In this document: one piece after another, positions 17,666-25,410 of the stretch
Layout of the letters: every line of letters begins with the position of its first letter
Numbering within the stretch: the first letter of the stretch is position 1
NCBI GenBank assembly: GCA_038329965.1
Contig: JBBQNN010000036.1
Coordinates: forward strand, 1 to 38,323
DNA length: 38,323 nt
DNA from: QHCA01 sp003244095
Lineage (GTDB): Bacteria; Actinomycetota; Actinomycetes; Mycobacteriales; QHCA01
Reading direction: 5' to 3'
Made by a program: the position numbers and the translations under genes
Notes under the pieces: generated by a model
What the model was told of the DNA's origin: nothing
The model's input: only the letters and a program-made list of their open reading frames with translations
The model's database searches: none

Positions 17666-18050
17666 GCTCCCTTGTCGGCGTCCGCGGGACAAAGAGTGGG
17701 AGAGACGATGAGCGGGAACTAGCCCGGCAACCGGCGACCTGCACACCTTGGCACCTGGCGCGCTGGCCGCATTTCCAGCGATGATCGCGAGCCTGCTTCT
17801 GCGCCCCAACAGGTCGCAACGGTTGCCGGCAACATCGACGAAGACCGCGAGTGGTCCCGGTCATCGATCCTCGGACGGTGAGCCGCGTTCGCGGCGCGCT
17901 CGCGGCGCGCTCGCAGCCTGGCGGCTGCTCTCCGCGGGATTGTTCTCGTGGTGGCGTCGATGTCGACGGTCGCAGTTCCGCCCTCGGACACCAAAGCCGG
18001 CCGCGAGGACCGCAGGGCAGTGGTCGACGGATGCCGGATACGTGCGCGGG
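17666..18050. other. Stretch with no recognisable gene
   Basis: No protein family could be recognised on either strand between the AhpD-like remnant and the AlkA-like gene. The only structure seen is an 11-bp tandem duplication at 17893-17914 (unit GGCGCGCTCGC, twice). Open frames here have the look of antisense or random GC-rich frames. Confidence 0.5.
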
Positions 18051-18935
18051 TCAGATTGGATTCTGCCTGTGTCCCGGTGTTGCGATTTCGTGGGTGCGCT
18101 GTTCGCGCAGTACGCGCAGGTGGACGGCGGCCCAGGTGCGGTAGGGGCGCCAGGCCTCGGAGACCTCGGTGAGGCGGCAGCCGGCGCCGTACCGTTCGGT
18201 GATCTCGGCGTCTAGGCGTCGCTCGGTGCGGGGCAGGACGTCGGGCGCGTTGGCGCCTCGCAGCACGACCAGCTCGGCGGCGAACGGACCGAGGCCTTTG
18301 ATCTCCTGCACGGCCGTGATTGCGTCGTCGGGGTCGACGGTCCGCAGCGTCTCGCCGCTGAGTCGGCCTTCGAGGGCGGCGTCGGCGACGGCGTGCAGGT
18401 ACTCGGTCTTGCGGCCGGGCAGGTCGAGATCGAGGCGACGCAGGCGTTGCGGTGCGGGGAACGCTCCGTGATCGCCGTGGCGCTCAACGAGGTCGTCGCG
18501 AAGTTTCGCGGCTTGCAGGATGCGGATTCGTTGGGAGAGGACCGCCCAGGCGGCGGCTTCGTAGGGCGAGTGGAACCCGCAGGGGCGCAGTCCGGGTAGT
18601 TGTTGCTGCGCGTCGGCGATGACCGGGTCGCGGTCGGCGACGTCGGGCCACCCGCGGCCGTCGATGTCGAGAGAGAGGAATCGGCGGACCTGCTCTGCGG
18701 CGGCCGCGAGGTCGCCTTCCCCGGTGAGACTGATGCGTGCGTGTTCGCCGTGTTGAGTGACGTCGGTGGCGGCGCTGGACCAGTCCGACTCCACTCGGAA
18801 GTCGGTGTGGATCTGATCGTGCACCGGCTGCAGGCCGAGTGCACTGGGGCTGAACCCTTCCCAGAACGTCCGGCTGGTCGGTAGCGACCATGGCCCGAGC
18901 ACGTCGACCTCGATGGTGTGTCGTCGCATTGCCAT
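18051..18935 (-). CDS. DNA-3-methyladenine glycosylase 2 (AlkA-like)
   Basis: A 294-residue base-excision repair enzyme that removes alkylated purines. The helix-hairpin-helix reads VQEIKGLGPFAAELVVLRG (about residues 205-223), as in AlkA (KGIGPWTA). At the position of the AlkA catalytic Asp (DVFLPDD) this protein has DVLPRTE with Glu238, a change I believe is shared by a sub-group of actinobacterial homologues. The C-terminal WRPYRTWAAVHL matches the family's W.PWRSYA segment. The ATG at 18935 was chosen for the GAGGAAGG ribosome site; the same frame runs further up into a broken neighbour, so a longer model would be wrong. It lies alone on this strand. Confidence 0.88.
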   Translation of the reverse strand: MAMRRHTIEVDVLGPWSLPTSRTFWEGFSPSALGLQPVHDQIHTDFRVESDWSSAATDVTQHGEHARISLTGEGDLAAAAEQVRRFLSLDIDGRGWPDVADRDPVIADAQQQLPGLRPCGFHSPYEAAAWAVLSQRIRILQAAKLRDDLVERHGDHGAFPAPQRLRRLDLDLPGRKTEYLHAVADAALEGRLSGETLRTVDPDDAITAVQEIKGLGPFAAELVVLRGANAPDVLPRTERRLDAEITERYGAGCRLTEVSEAWRPYRTWAAVHLRVLREQRTHEIATPGHRQNPI

Positions 18936-19199
18936 GCCTTCCTCTGTGTGGACTAGAGAGGGAGACCTCTCAGGCCCGGTCGTGGATGGTGAGGTGTAGT
19001 CGTTGGCAGCCGCGATCATGGAAGGCGCGACGTTCCCGTGGCGGTCGCAGGTTCGGTTTCGGCTTCCGGGGCTGTCGTGAGGTCCGGGTTTTCCGGTCGT
19101 TCGGACGGTGTGTCTGCGCGTTCGTGCTGGCCGTCGTGTGAGCGGTGCACGGCGTCGAGTCGCAGCCGGCGATGGCCCCAGACGTGTCCGGGTTAACGC

Positions 19200-19757
19200 T
19201 CCGAATCCGAAGTCGGCGATGGCGGCGAGCGTCACGCCGGCGAAGGCGGCGAACAGCAGTGGGACACCGAGCCGGACGCCGAGTGATGCACCGGGGGCGG
19301 CATGGTGGAAGGTCATCGAGAACGGGAACGCGATGAGGGCGAGCCCGAAGACGAAATAGAAGACCGACAGTCCGCGGCTGTCGTCACGCCGGACCCGTTG
19401 GCGCCGGCGTAGGAGATGTGCACGGTCCGTCCAGCGGTGAAGTCCATAACTGCGTAGACGTCTCGGGAGCGCAGCGCGGTGTCGGCGGCGTCGGCGGTGT
19501 CGTAGGTCTGGACGTCCAACGACCCGGGTGAGGCCTTCTCGAAGGCATGCTCTGCCTGCGTCGCGTTCTGTCGCGTGCCGACGACCGCGATCGACAGCCC
19601 GTGCGGTTTTCGGGTTGTGTAGGGCGGCCAGGAACACCGCGACGAACGCAATGGCCATGCCGATCCCGACGGCGATTGGGCGAAGGACGCCGGCGACGCT
19701 GGCGGGTGCGCTAGCCGCGAACGGATGACGCCGGAACTGATGGAGTTCGTGGGTCAT
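19200..19757 (-). pseudogene. YhgE/ABC-2-like membrane protein, frameshifted and internally deleted
   Basis: The reverse strand starts well (GAGGAAG site, ATG at 19757, MTHELHQFRRHP) and gives a first membrane helix (VGIGMAIAFVAVFLAALHNPK). At 19607-19610 a run of four T (AAAA in the coding sense) shifts the frame; the sense continues in another frame as PHGLSIAVVGTRQNATQAE...YAVMDFTAGRTVHISYAGANG. Around 19375-19390 the coding sense jumps back to the first frame, DSRGLSVFYFVFGLALIAFP, and further helices follow. The family normally has a longer central part, so material has been lost here. Family assignment is by pattern (HNPKPHGLP..VVG). It is not functional as read. Confidence 0.7.
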
Positions 19758-19859
19758 GACAGCTTCCTCTCGGTCTGGGGGACGGCTGCCCGCACAGGCG
19801 GGCGGGTGCGGAACCTCCGGTCACGGCTTGCGCTCTCCGCGGTGCGAGCCGGTAGCGGG

Positions 19860-20231
19860 TCAGGCCTGATCGTGGATGGTGATCGCGTAGCCGTCGAGGT
19901 CGGTGAAGGTGAAGGTCCGCCCGAACGGGGAGTCGAACGGCGCAACGGTAATGGGGACGCCGTCGGCAGCCAGGCGGTTGTGCACGGCCTGGGCGTCGTC
20001 GGCGTGCAGCCACAGGGCCACGCCGATGCCCGGGTTCGGGCGGGCGGCGTCGAGGTCGACACCGGGCAGCGGTTCCCGGACCGCGAAGGAGGCCGGCTGC
20101 GTGTCGAAAACGACCGCACCGGGCGGCGTGACGGGGGCGCGGGTCAATCCCAGTCGGGTCTCGTAGAACGCGGCAGCCCGCTCGAGGTCGCGTACTTGCA
20201 GCGCGATGAATGTCGGTCCGGTCACGGTCAT
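19860..20231 (-). CDS. VOC (glyoxalase/bleomycin-resistance fold) protein
   Basis: 123 residues with a single VOC repeat pair: FIALQVRDLERAAAFYETRLGL at the start and FTDLDGYAITIHDQ at the end, typical of small metal-dependent dioxygenase or antibiotic-binding proteins. The ATG at 20231 follows GAGGAG and leaves a normal VOC N-terminus; a longer frame from 20303 would cross the operator sites. It is divergent from a MarR-family gene 63 bases away with two matched inverted repeats between them, so it is very likely under MarR control. The substrate is unknown; a toxic small molecule or electrophile is the usual theme. Confidence 0.88.
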   Translation of the reverse strand: MTVTGPTFIALQVRDLERAAAFYETRLGLTRAPVTPPGAVVFDTQPASFAVREPLPGVDLDAARPNPGIGVALWLHADDAQAVHNRLAADGVPITVAPFDSPFGRTFTFTDLDGYAITIHDQA

Positions 20232-20252
20232 AGTCGGCTCCTCATAGTTTCG

Positions 20253-20268
20253 TGTCAGCACATTGACA
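20253..20268. promoter_or_regulatory. MarR-type operator 1 (TGTCA-N6-TGACA)
   Basis: A perfect inverted repeat, TGTCA at 20253-20257 and TGACA at 20264-20268, lies just upstream of the VOC gene. The same half-sites and spacing recur 27 bases away in operator 2. MarR dimers bind such 16-base palindromes. Confidence 0.75.
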
Positions 20269-20279
20269 CCTAGAGTGTG

Positions 20280-20295
20280 TGTCAGAATGTTGACA
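20280..20295. promoter_or_regulatory. MarR-type operator 2 (TGTCA-N6-TGACA)
   Basis: A second perfect repeat, TGTCA at 20280-20284 and TGACA at 20291-20295, overlaps the first base of the marR ATG. Bound protein would block the regulator's own expression as well as the divergent VOC gene. Confidence 0.75.
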
Positions 20296-20777
20296 TGAGT
20301 CAAGTGGAGATCGTCGGCCCCCTGGACGAGGCGGTGGGATACGTGCTCAAACAGGCGGCCACCGCGTTACGCGCGGCGATGGACGCGGTGCTGCGTCCGC
20401 TGAAGCTGACGGTTCCGCAGTACGCCTGCCTCGAAGTGCTCGACCAGCGGCCCGGACTGTCCAGCGCTGAGTTGGCCCGGGCCACGTTCGTCACCCGGCA
20501 GTCCATGAACCTGGTCCTACGCGGCCTGCAGCAACGTGGCCTGCTCACCCGGGCCGCCGTCGCCGAACACGGCAAGGCTCTGCCCACCGAACTCACCGAC
20601 GCCGGCCGGGCGCAGTTGCGTGCGGCCAGCGTCGCGGTCTGCGCCATCGAGAGACAGATGCTCGCCCCACTTGCGCCGAACGCCCAACACCGTCTACTCG
20701 CCGATCTCGCCGCCTGCGCCGCCGCCCTCAGCGGTGAATGCCAGGCCCGATCGACCGAGCACGCCGTCATGGAATGA
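20295..20777 (+). CDS. MarR-family transcriptional regulator
   Basis: 160 residues from the ATG at 20295 (MSQVEIVGPLDEAVGYVLKQ). The winged helix is clear: LTVPQYACLEVLDQRPGLSS, then AELARATFVTRQSMNLVLRGLQQRGLLTR and the wing AEHGKALPTELTDAGRAQL. The length is typical for MarR. A GTG at 20277 is in frame but would place the operator inside the gene; no good ribosome site precedes either start, so translation may be leaderless. With the two palindromes it shares with the VOC gene, it probably represses both and responds to a small ligand. Confidence 0.9.
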   Translation: MSQVEIVGPLDEAVGYVLKQAATALRAAMDAVLRPLKLTVPQYACLEVLDQRPGLSSAELARATFVTRQSMNLVLRGLQQRGLLTRAAVAEHGKALPTELTDAGRAQLRAASVAVCAIERQMLAPLAPNAQHRLLADLAACAAALSGECQARSTEHAVME

Positions 20778-21310
20778 CCCGAAGACCCCCGCAGCGATCA
20801 CGACAGGAAGGAACGGGGTTGGTGGCCGTAGCAGCCAACCGAATCTTGATCGTCGTCGCGGACTGGTGCCGTAGTCCGCCATGCGGGACGGATATACAGG
20901 ACACTTCGACGTCTGTCCCGGTACGCCCCTCTCCGGTCTCAACTCATCGTGGCCGCGCTAGTGCAGCAGTTCGCCGCGCGGACAAGGCTCGCAGAGCTAT
21001 GTAGGCAAGCGCATACCAGTCCGCCGATCGAATTTGCGGTCATCGGCATGTCCGGTCGTATTTTGACGTTCGCCGGCTGTCCCGATAGCGAACCTCGATC
21101 GGTGACCCTTCGGGCGTAACTCGCAGGATCGTCCGATGATCAAGGTCGTCCCATAGACCGCCCGTGACCGGGCGGGTGCACGCGAACGATCGTCCTGCGG
21201 GACGTCGACGGACCAGGTTGGCGTTGCCCAGATGGACGAGTAGACACCGGGCGGGCATTGTCAGGGTCATCCCCGATGTGTGATCGGAGCGGTGGATGCA
21301 CACTTGATTC
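20778..21310. other. Long gap with no recognised gene
   Basis: About 530 bases between marR and the DUF3995-like gene. Short open frames occur on both strands, but none shows a family motif, good start context or plausible composition. No clear terminator hairpin with a T tract was seen. It may be remnant DNA. Confidence 0.5.
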
Positions 21311-21819
21311 GTGACCTCCACCAGGTTCGAAGCTCTGGATCGGGCCCGGCTGAATTCGAGCGGTCTCAGATTTGCACTGGCCGGAATGCTTGTGGGGCTG
21401 CTGTATGCCGCCTTGAGTGTCTACTGGGGCTTGGGCGGCACAACTTTGTTGGGCACCGTCGGCGGGTCGCTGGAGCGTGGCGGTCGAGCCGGTGACCTGG
21501 TCGTGGTCCTCGCGTTGTGGGTAGCCGCCGTCCTGAAGGTGATTGCCGCGGTTCTGCCGCTACTGGCGATCTACTGCCTGGGCGGTGCGAGGTGGCAGCG
21601 GCTCGTGGTGGTGGTGACGTGGATCGAAGCAGCGGTATTGGTGATCTACGGCTGGTACTGACCACCGTGGGGCTGATGGTGCAGTTCGGTGTCATCGCCG
21701 CCTCTGCATCGGCCGATCACCGAGCTTTGGCCTGGCACGCCTACCTCTGGGATCCGTGGTTCCTCGTCTGGGGACTCCTGGTCACCGCTGCCTTGCTTCG
21801 CGCACGACACCGCAACTAG
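21311..21819 (+). pseudogene. DUF3995-like membrane protein with a single frameshift
   Basis: From GTG 21311 the frame gives a membrane protein with YWGLGGTTLLGTVGG near residue 38 and further helices, and stops early at 21661. The missing C-terminal helices continue in another frame from 21652: LVLTTVGLMVQFG, then AWHAYLWDPWFLVWGLL, ending at 21819. Loss of one C at 21650-21653 (GGCTGG for GGCCTGG) explains it exactly. Both halves look like DUF3995 proteins, which are small actinobacterial membrane proteins of unknown role. Either a recent mutation or a sequencing error would produce this; if corrected, the protein has about 169 residues. Confidence 0.65.
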
Positions 21820-22019
21820 AGGACGACGGAGCCGGACGGCTATGGGTAACCGTCCTGATTTGTCGGCGCCCCGCTGAGCGATCTCTGACCGCCGCATCAC
21901 CTGCGGCATGGTCGCGCTGCGCCGCGATGGCGACATGCGACTGCGATTCATTGCCTGGCGCCGCTACTTGTCTGAGTCGAGGGTTTCCGTCCAAAGCGGT
22001 CGGCGACGAACGAGGCGAG

Positions 22020-22335
22020 CGCTTCTCTACCGGGAAACCGGGGACCGCCACAGCGAAGGCCAGACGCTGACCAAGGCCTTGCCCTGGCCGAAGTGCGGCG
22101 CTTCGACGAGGCGATCACCGCCCACCAGCAGGCCGCCGGCATCTTCGGGGAGACCGGGGACCGCCACGGCGAAGGTCAGACGCTGGGCAACCTCGGTCTG
22201 GCGCTGCGCGACACCGGATGTGTCGCTGAGGCGACGCGGTGCTGGGTGCAGGCGGCCGAGGCGTTCGCTGATAGCGGCTCGGCCGAGGATGTCGCTGCGG
22301 TCCGAGCTCTGCTCGACGGAACCCCGGCGGCATAA
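22020..22335 (+). pseudogene. TPR-repeat protein, C-terminal remnant
   Basis: Two copies of a 36-base repeat (22034-22069 and 22150-22185) encode ETGDRHGEGQTLGN-type motifs, followed by LGLALRDTGCVAEA and a closing helix before the stop at 22335. This is the repeat style of 40-residue TPRs at the C-terminus of large actinobacterial NB-ARC or SARP-type regulators. The copies are 116 bases apart rather than the expected 120, so a 4-base loss breaks the frame between them. The rest of the protein is absent. Confidence 0.65.
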
Positions 22336-22493
22336 AAGCCGGGTGTCCGTTCGGGAAACGTACGTTCCTCGACACCCCTGTGGCAGACCGCGACTCGCCC
22401 GGGATGGACCGTCGAAACCCGTGTAGAAAGCCGAGGGTCGCCAGCGGCGGGGGAGGGTTCCCAACAGTCCGCACCCATGACGCATCTACTGGG

Positions 22494-22877
22494 CGCGCTC
22501 GGGTTTCCTCCGGCGACCAGGACCCCCCACACTGCAGCACGACGCCCTGCCCGGGGACACCGTGTGCGTGTGGCGGCTGGACCGCCTCGGCCGCAGGCTC
22601 CGGCACCTCATCGCCACGGTGACCGGCCCGCACGACAGGGGAGCGGGCATCCGCTCACTGCAGGAATTCATCGACACCACCACCGCGACGGGCACCCTCG
22701 TCTTTCACCTGCTGGCCGCTCTCTCAGCATTCGAGCGGGACCTGCTCAGCGAACGCACCCGGGCGGCCGGCGAAGATGACCCCAATGAAACTCGACGTCG
22801 CCCGCCGGATGCTCACCGAAGGCCTCCCCAAGGCGGTCATCGCCCGCACCATCGGCGTCAGCCGCACATCGCTGTGA
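22494..22877 (+). pseudogene. Serine recombinase/resolvase remnant
   Basis: Three parts of a resolvase appear in order but in different frames. First RARVSSGDQDP (22494 on) with the catalytic-serine motif; then DALPGDTVCVWRLDRLGR and IDTTTATGTLVFHLLAALSAFERDLLSERT, the core of the catalytic domain; then MKLDVARRMLTEGL with IARTIGVSRTSL (22785-22877), the HTH at the C-terminus. Extra C bases near 22520 and a loss of about 35 codons before PGDTV destroy it. It is probably the relic of a Tn3-type transposon or another mobile element. Confidence 0.8.
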
Positions 22878-23011
22878 CCACCTCCTCGGCCCGGCCACCT
22901 CGCGGAGTTAGACCGCCAACCGCCCCATTGGGTACCTGACACCCCGTACGGCGCTGTGGAGTCAGCGGCGCCACGGGCGATACCCACCGGCCTCAACGGC
23001 GGGGCCCCCGT

Positions 23012-23242
23012 TTGAGCGTATGCTGGCAAGCCGTGCACGACCTCGATCCGGCCGCCCAGGACGAGGCCGGCCTGTCGGGAGCCCGCGAGGGTCATCTCGT
23101 CGAGCTGTTCGAGCGCGCCGGTCTCGACCACGTCGAGCAGACGACGCTCGCCGTCCGGCTCCGCGACAGGTGCGCGGAGCTGCTGCCGCCGCCCTCATCC
23201 CACATCGACGCGGTGGCCTGGACCGCACTCGGCCGCGCCTGA
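23012..23242 (+). pseudogene. SAM-dependent methyltransferase, C-terminal fragment
   Basis: The 76 codons read AVHDLDPAAQDEAGLSGARE, GHLVELFERAGLDHVEQTTL and a final IDAVAWTALGRA. This resembles the last third of class I methyltransferases of the type that end LPGAREGHLAELFEAAGL..V and AWAARG. The Rossmann fold and the SAM-binding GxGxG are missing and not found upstream. The nominal start is TTG without a ribosome site. Confidence 0.6.
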
Positions 23243-23254
23243 CCCGCGTCGACC

Positions 23255-23548
23255 TTGATGATCATCGTGTTGGGCGAAGCGACCGCCGCCGGGTCGACCT
23301 TAGACGAACTGATCGCGGCGAGCCTGGCCCACGTCCGTCGCTCGCGCACCGAGCCGGGCTGCCTGTCGCACGACGTCGCCCGAGATCCGGAGAACCCGAA
23401 CCGGCTTCTGTTCACCGAGCGCTGGGCCGATCGCGCCGACCTGGAGCGCCACTTCGAGGTGCCGGCGTCCCGCGAGTTCGTCGCCACCGTCCGCCGGTGC
23501 TGCGGCGACCAATTTGCGATCGCCACCTATGCGACAGGTGACGATTGA
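23255..23548 (+). CDS. Antibiotic biosynthesis monooxygenase (ABM) domain protein
   Basis: 97 residues forming one ABM/quinol-monooxygenase ferredoxin-like domain: MIIVLGEATA at the start, SLAHVRRSRTEPGCLSHDVA, then NPNRLLFTERWADRADLERH and the closing ASREFVATVR. Length and order fit the family (about 95-110 residues). The start may be 23255 or the next ATG at 23258. It lies 12 bases after a methyltransferase fragment and reads as intact, though its neighbours are decaying. Possible roles are quinone oxidation or removal of reactive compounds; the substrate is unknown. Confidence 0.8.
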   Translation: MMIIVLGEATAAGSTLDELIAASLAHVRRSRTEPGCLSHDVARDPENPNRLLFTERWADRADLERHFEVPASREFVATVRRCCGDQFAIATYATGDD

Positions 23549-23987
23549 TCTGGGGCCCCTCGCCATGACGGTTTGACTGGCCCGACCAGAGGGGCACGTC
23601 AGCCAAGGGCACACAACTCGCAGACGGCTGTCGCGGCCGTTGCAGGCCGTGCAACACAACGACTCGCTGTTGCGTTGAGCTTCAGGAGGTGAGCTTGAGA
23701 CCCGGCCGGACAACCGCGGTACTTGTGGCTTCGCGCTTGTCCGGCGGCACCTCCGACGCGTGGCCGGATTCGGGGTCGCCGTAGTAGCCGAGCAACCGAG
23801 CGAGTCTGGTCCCTTTCCGCGTTGCAGTTGTCGCACGGTCACCGGGCATTAGCTCGGGCGGGGTATGCGGGCACCTCCATGTTCGACAATCCCGCCGCGC
23901 TCTCTGCGCGGTCGCCCATCCCGTACGTGGTTCATCTTGCGGGAACGGTGCCAAGTGTTGTAGCCGGCTGATTCAGATTGCCGGTTC
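23549..23987. other. Gap with no recognised gene
   Basis: About 440 bases between convergent genes. No family motif was recognised in any frame, and no strong hairpin followed by T bases was seen. Confidence 0.45.
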
Positions 23988-25370
23988 TCAGCGTCCGAGT
24001 GTGCGGGAGTGGTTGATTCGGAAGGTGTTTGTCGGGTCGATTTCGCGGTTGATTCTTGTGAGCCTGGCGAGGTCGGTGGGCAGGTACGCCGAGCGGAGCT
24101 GTTCGTCGGTGACGTCCGGGCCGGCGAGGAAGTTGAGGCACACGCCGCCGGTTCCCCATGGCGCCATTGCATAGTGCAGGCGGCCGAGCGCCGAGTGCAG
24201 TGGTGCGATTTCGTCGGCGTTGGCGACAGCGCTGCCGGAGTACAGGCAGAACTGGCCGTCTCGTCGGCTCAGCGCGTTCGGCATGGTGGAAGGCCTGGCC
24301 AGCGCCCCGCCGAGGTGGCGTAGCTCGACCAGGTATGGTGCCCCGGCGTCGGGGCCCGCGTGGCTGAGCAGTGTGTCGACGGCGTCGGTGTTGAGCGTGT
24401 CGAGTATCGAGTTTCGGGCGTGGAAGGCGACCGGTGTGGTGGGCTCGTTGTGGATGGTGCCGACGTCGCTGTAGGGCATTTCGGCGACGGTGTCGGTCAG
24501 TGGGGCGAGGTCGCGGAAGGGGCGGACGAGCCGCTCGCCCTCGTCGGGGCTTCCGGTGTAGGCGAAACGCAGGTGGCTGAGGAACCGGCCGCGCAGCTCG
24601 GCGGGTACGCCATCGACGTCGGGCATGTGCATCAGAAGCACCGATGAGCCCATCTGTTCCGGTGCGGTGGCCGCCCATGCGGAGTAGGTGTGGAGGACCT
24701 CGGCGGTCGTCTCGGCGCTGAAGTGCATGCCTCCGCCGTGCAGCCGGGTGACGGGGTGTAGGTCGATCTCCATCGCGACCACGATGCCGAAGCGGCCCTT
24801 CCCTGCCCCGCGCAGTGCCCAGAACAGGTCTGGTTCCTGTTGCGCGGTGACGTGACGCAGCTGGCCGTCTGCGGTGACTACGTCCATCGCACGGACGTGG
24901 TCGGCTGCGTAGCCGAACTGGCGGCTCAGCATTCCGATCCCACCGCCGAGGTGGTAGGAGACGGCTCCGACGGCGGGTGCGGACCCGTTGAGGGGGGCGA
25001 GGCCGTGTTCTGCTGCCGCGTGGACGAGGTCTCCAGAGCGCACCCCGGCCCCGAAACGTGCCGTGCGGGTGGCGGGGTCGACCTCGATCGTGTTCATCCG
25101 CGCGGTGTTCACCAGCACGGCGCCGTCGGCGGGAGCCGTCGGACCATGGCCGGTGGCCTGCACCGCTACCGGTAGGGCGTGCTCGGCGGCGTAGCGAACG
25201 GCGGTCACGACGTCTTCGACGTCGGCGACGCTGAAGACCACCACCGGATGGTGCACGACCGAGAGGTTGTATCCGCGTCGTGCGGCCTCGTAGCCGTCCT
25301 CGCCCGGTTGCACGACCGGGCCGGTCGTGACGGGCAGCGTGGGAGTAGGCGTGGAGGTGGACGTGGGCAT
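23988..25370 (-). CDS. FAD-linked oxidoreductase (berberine-bridge/PCMH type)
   Basis: 460 residues. The PCMH flavin domain shows VADVEDVVTAVRYAAEHALP and QATGHGP with His75, the usual site of covalent flavin attachment; then NGSAPAVGAVSYHLGGGIGMLSR. The second attachment Cys of bicovalent enzymes is absent (Ala in that stretch). The C-terminal BBE segment is present (YLPTDLARLTRINREIDPTNTF). A GGAG site precedes the ATG. It is the third gene of a leftward operon (Rrf2 regulator, MFS exporter, this gene) with gaps of about 40 bases. The joint job is probably oxidation and export of a toxic compound, controlled by the Rrf2 protein. Confidence 0.9.
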   Translation of the reverse strand: MPTSTSTPTPTLPVTTGPVVQPGEDGYEAARRGYNLSVVHHPVVVFSVADVEDVVTAVRYAAEHALPVAVQATGHGPTAPADGAVLVNTARMNTIEVDPATRTARFGAGVRSGDLVHAAAEHGLAPLNGSAPAVGAVSYHLGGGIGMLSRQFGYAADHVRAMDVVTADGQLRHVTAQQEPDLFWALRGAGKGRFGIVVAMEIDLHPVTRLHGGGMHFSAETTAEVLHTYSAWAATAPEQMGSSVLLMHMPDVDGVPAELRGRFLSHLRFAYTGSPDEGERLVRPFRDLAPLTDTVAEMPYSDVGTIHNEPTTPVAFHARNSILDTLNTDAVDTLLSHAGPDAGAPYLVELRHLGGALARPSTMPNALSRRDGQFCLYSGSAVANADEIAPLHSALGRLHYAMAPWGTGGVCLNFLAGPDVTDEQLRSAYLPTDLARLTRINREIDPTNTFRINHSRTLGR

Positions 25371-25410
25371 GGCAGGGCTCCGTTTCCTTGGTTGTCGCCG
25401 GCGGTGGTGG

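Noticed and set aside
17748..18215. 155-codon + strand frame
   Set aside because: It overlaps the AlkA-like gene in antisense and has no motif.
20694..20942. 82-codon - strand frame ending over marR
   Set aside because: It runs antisense into marR and has no recognisable family or ribosome site.
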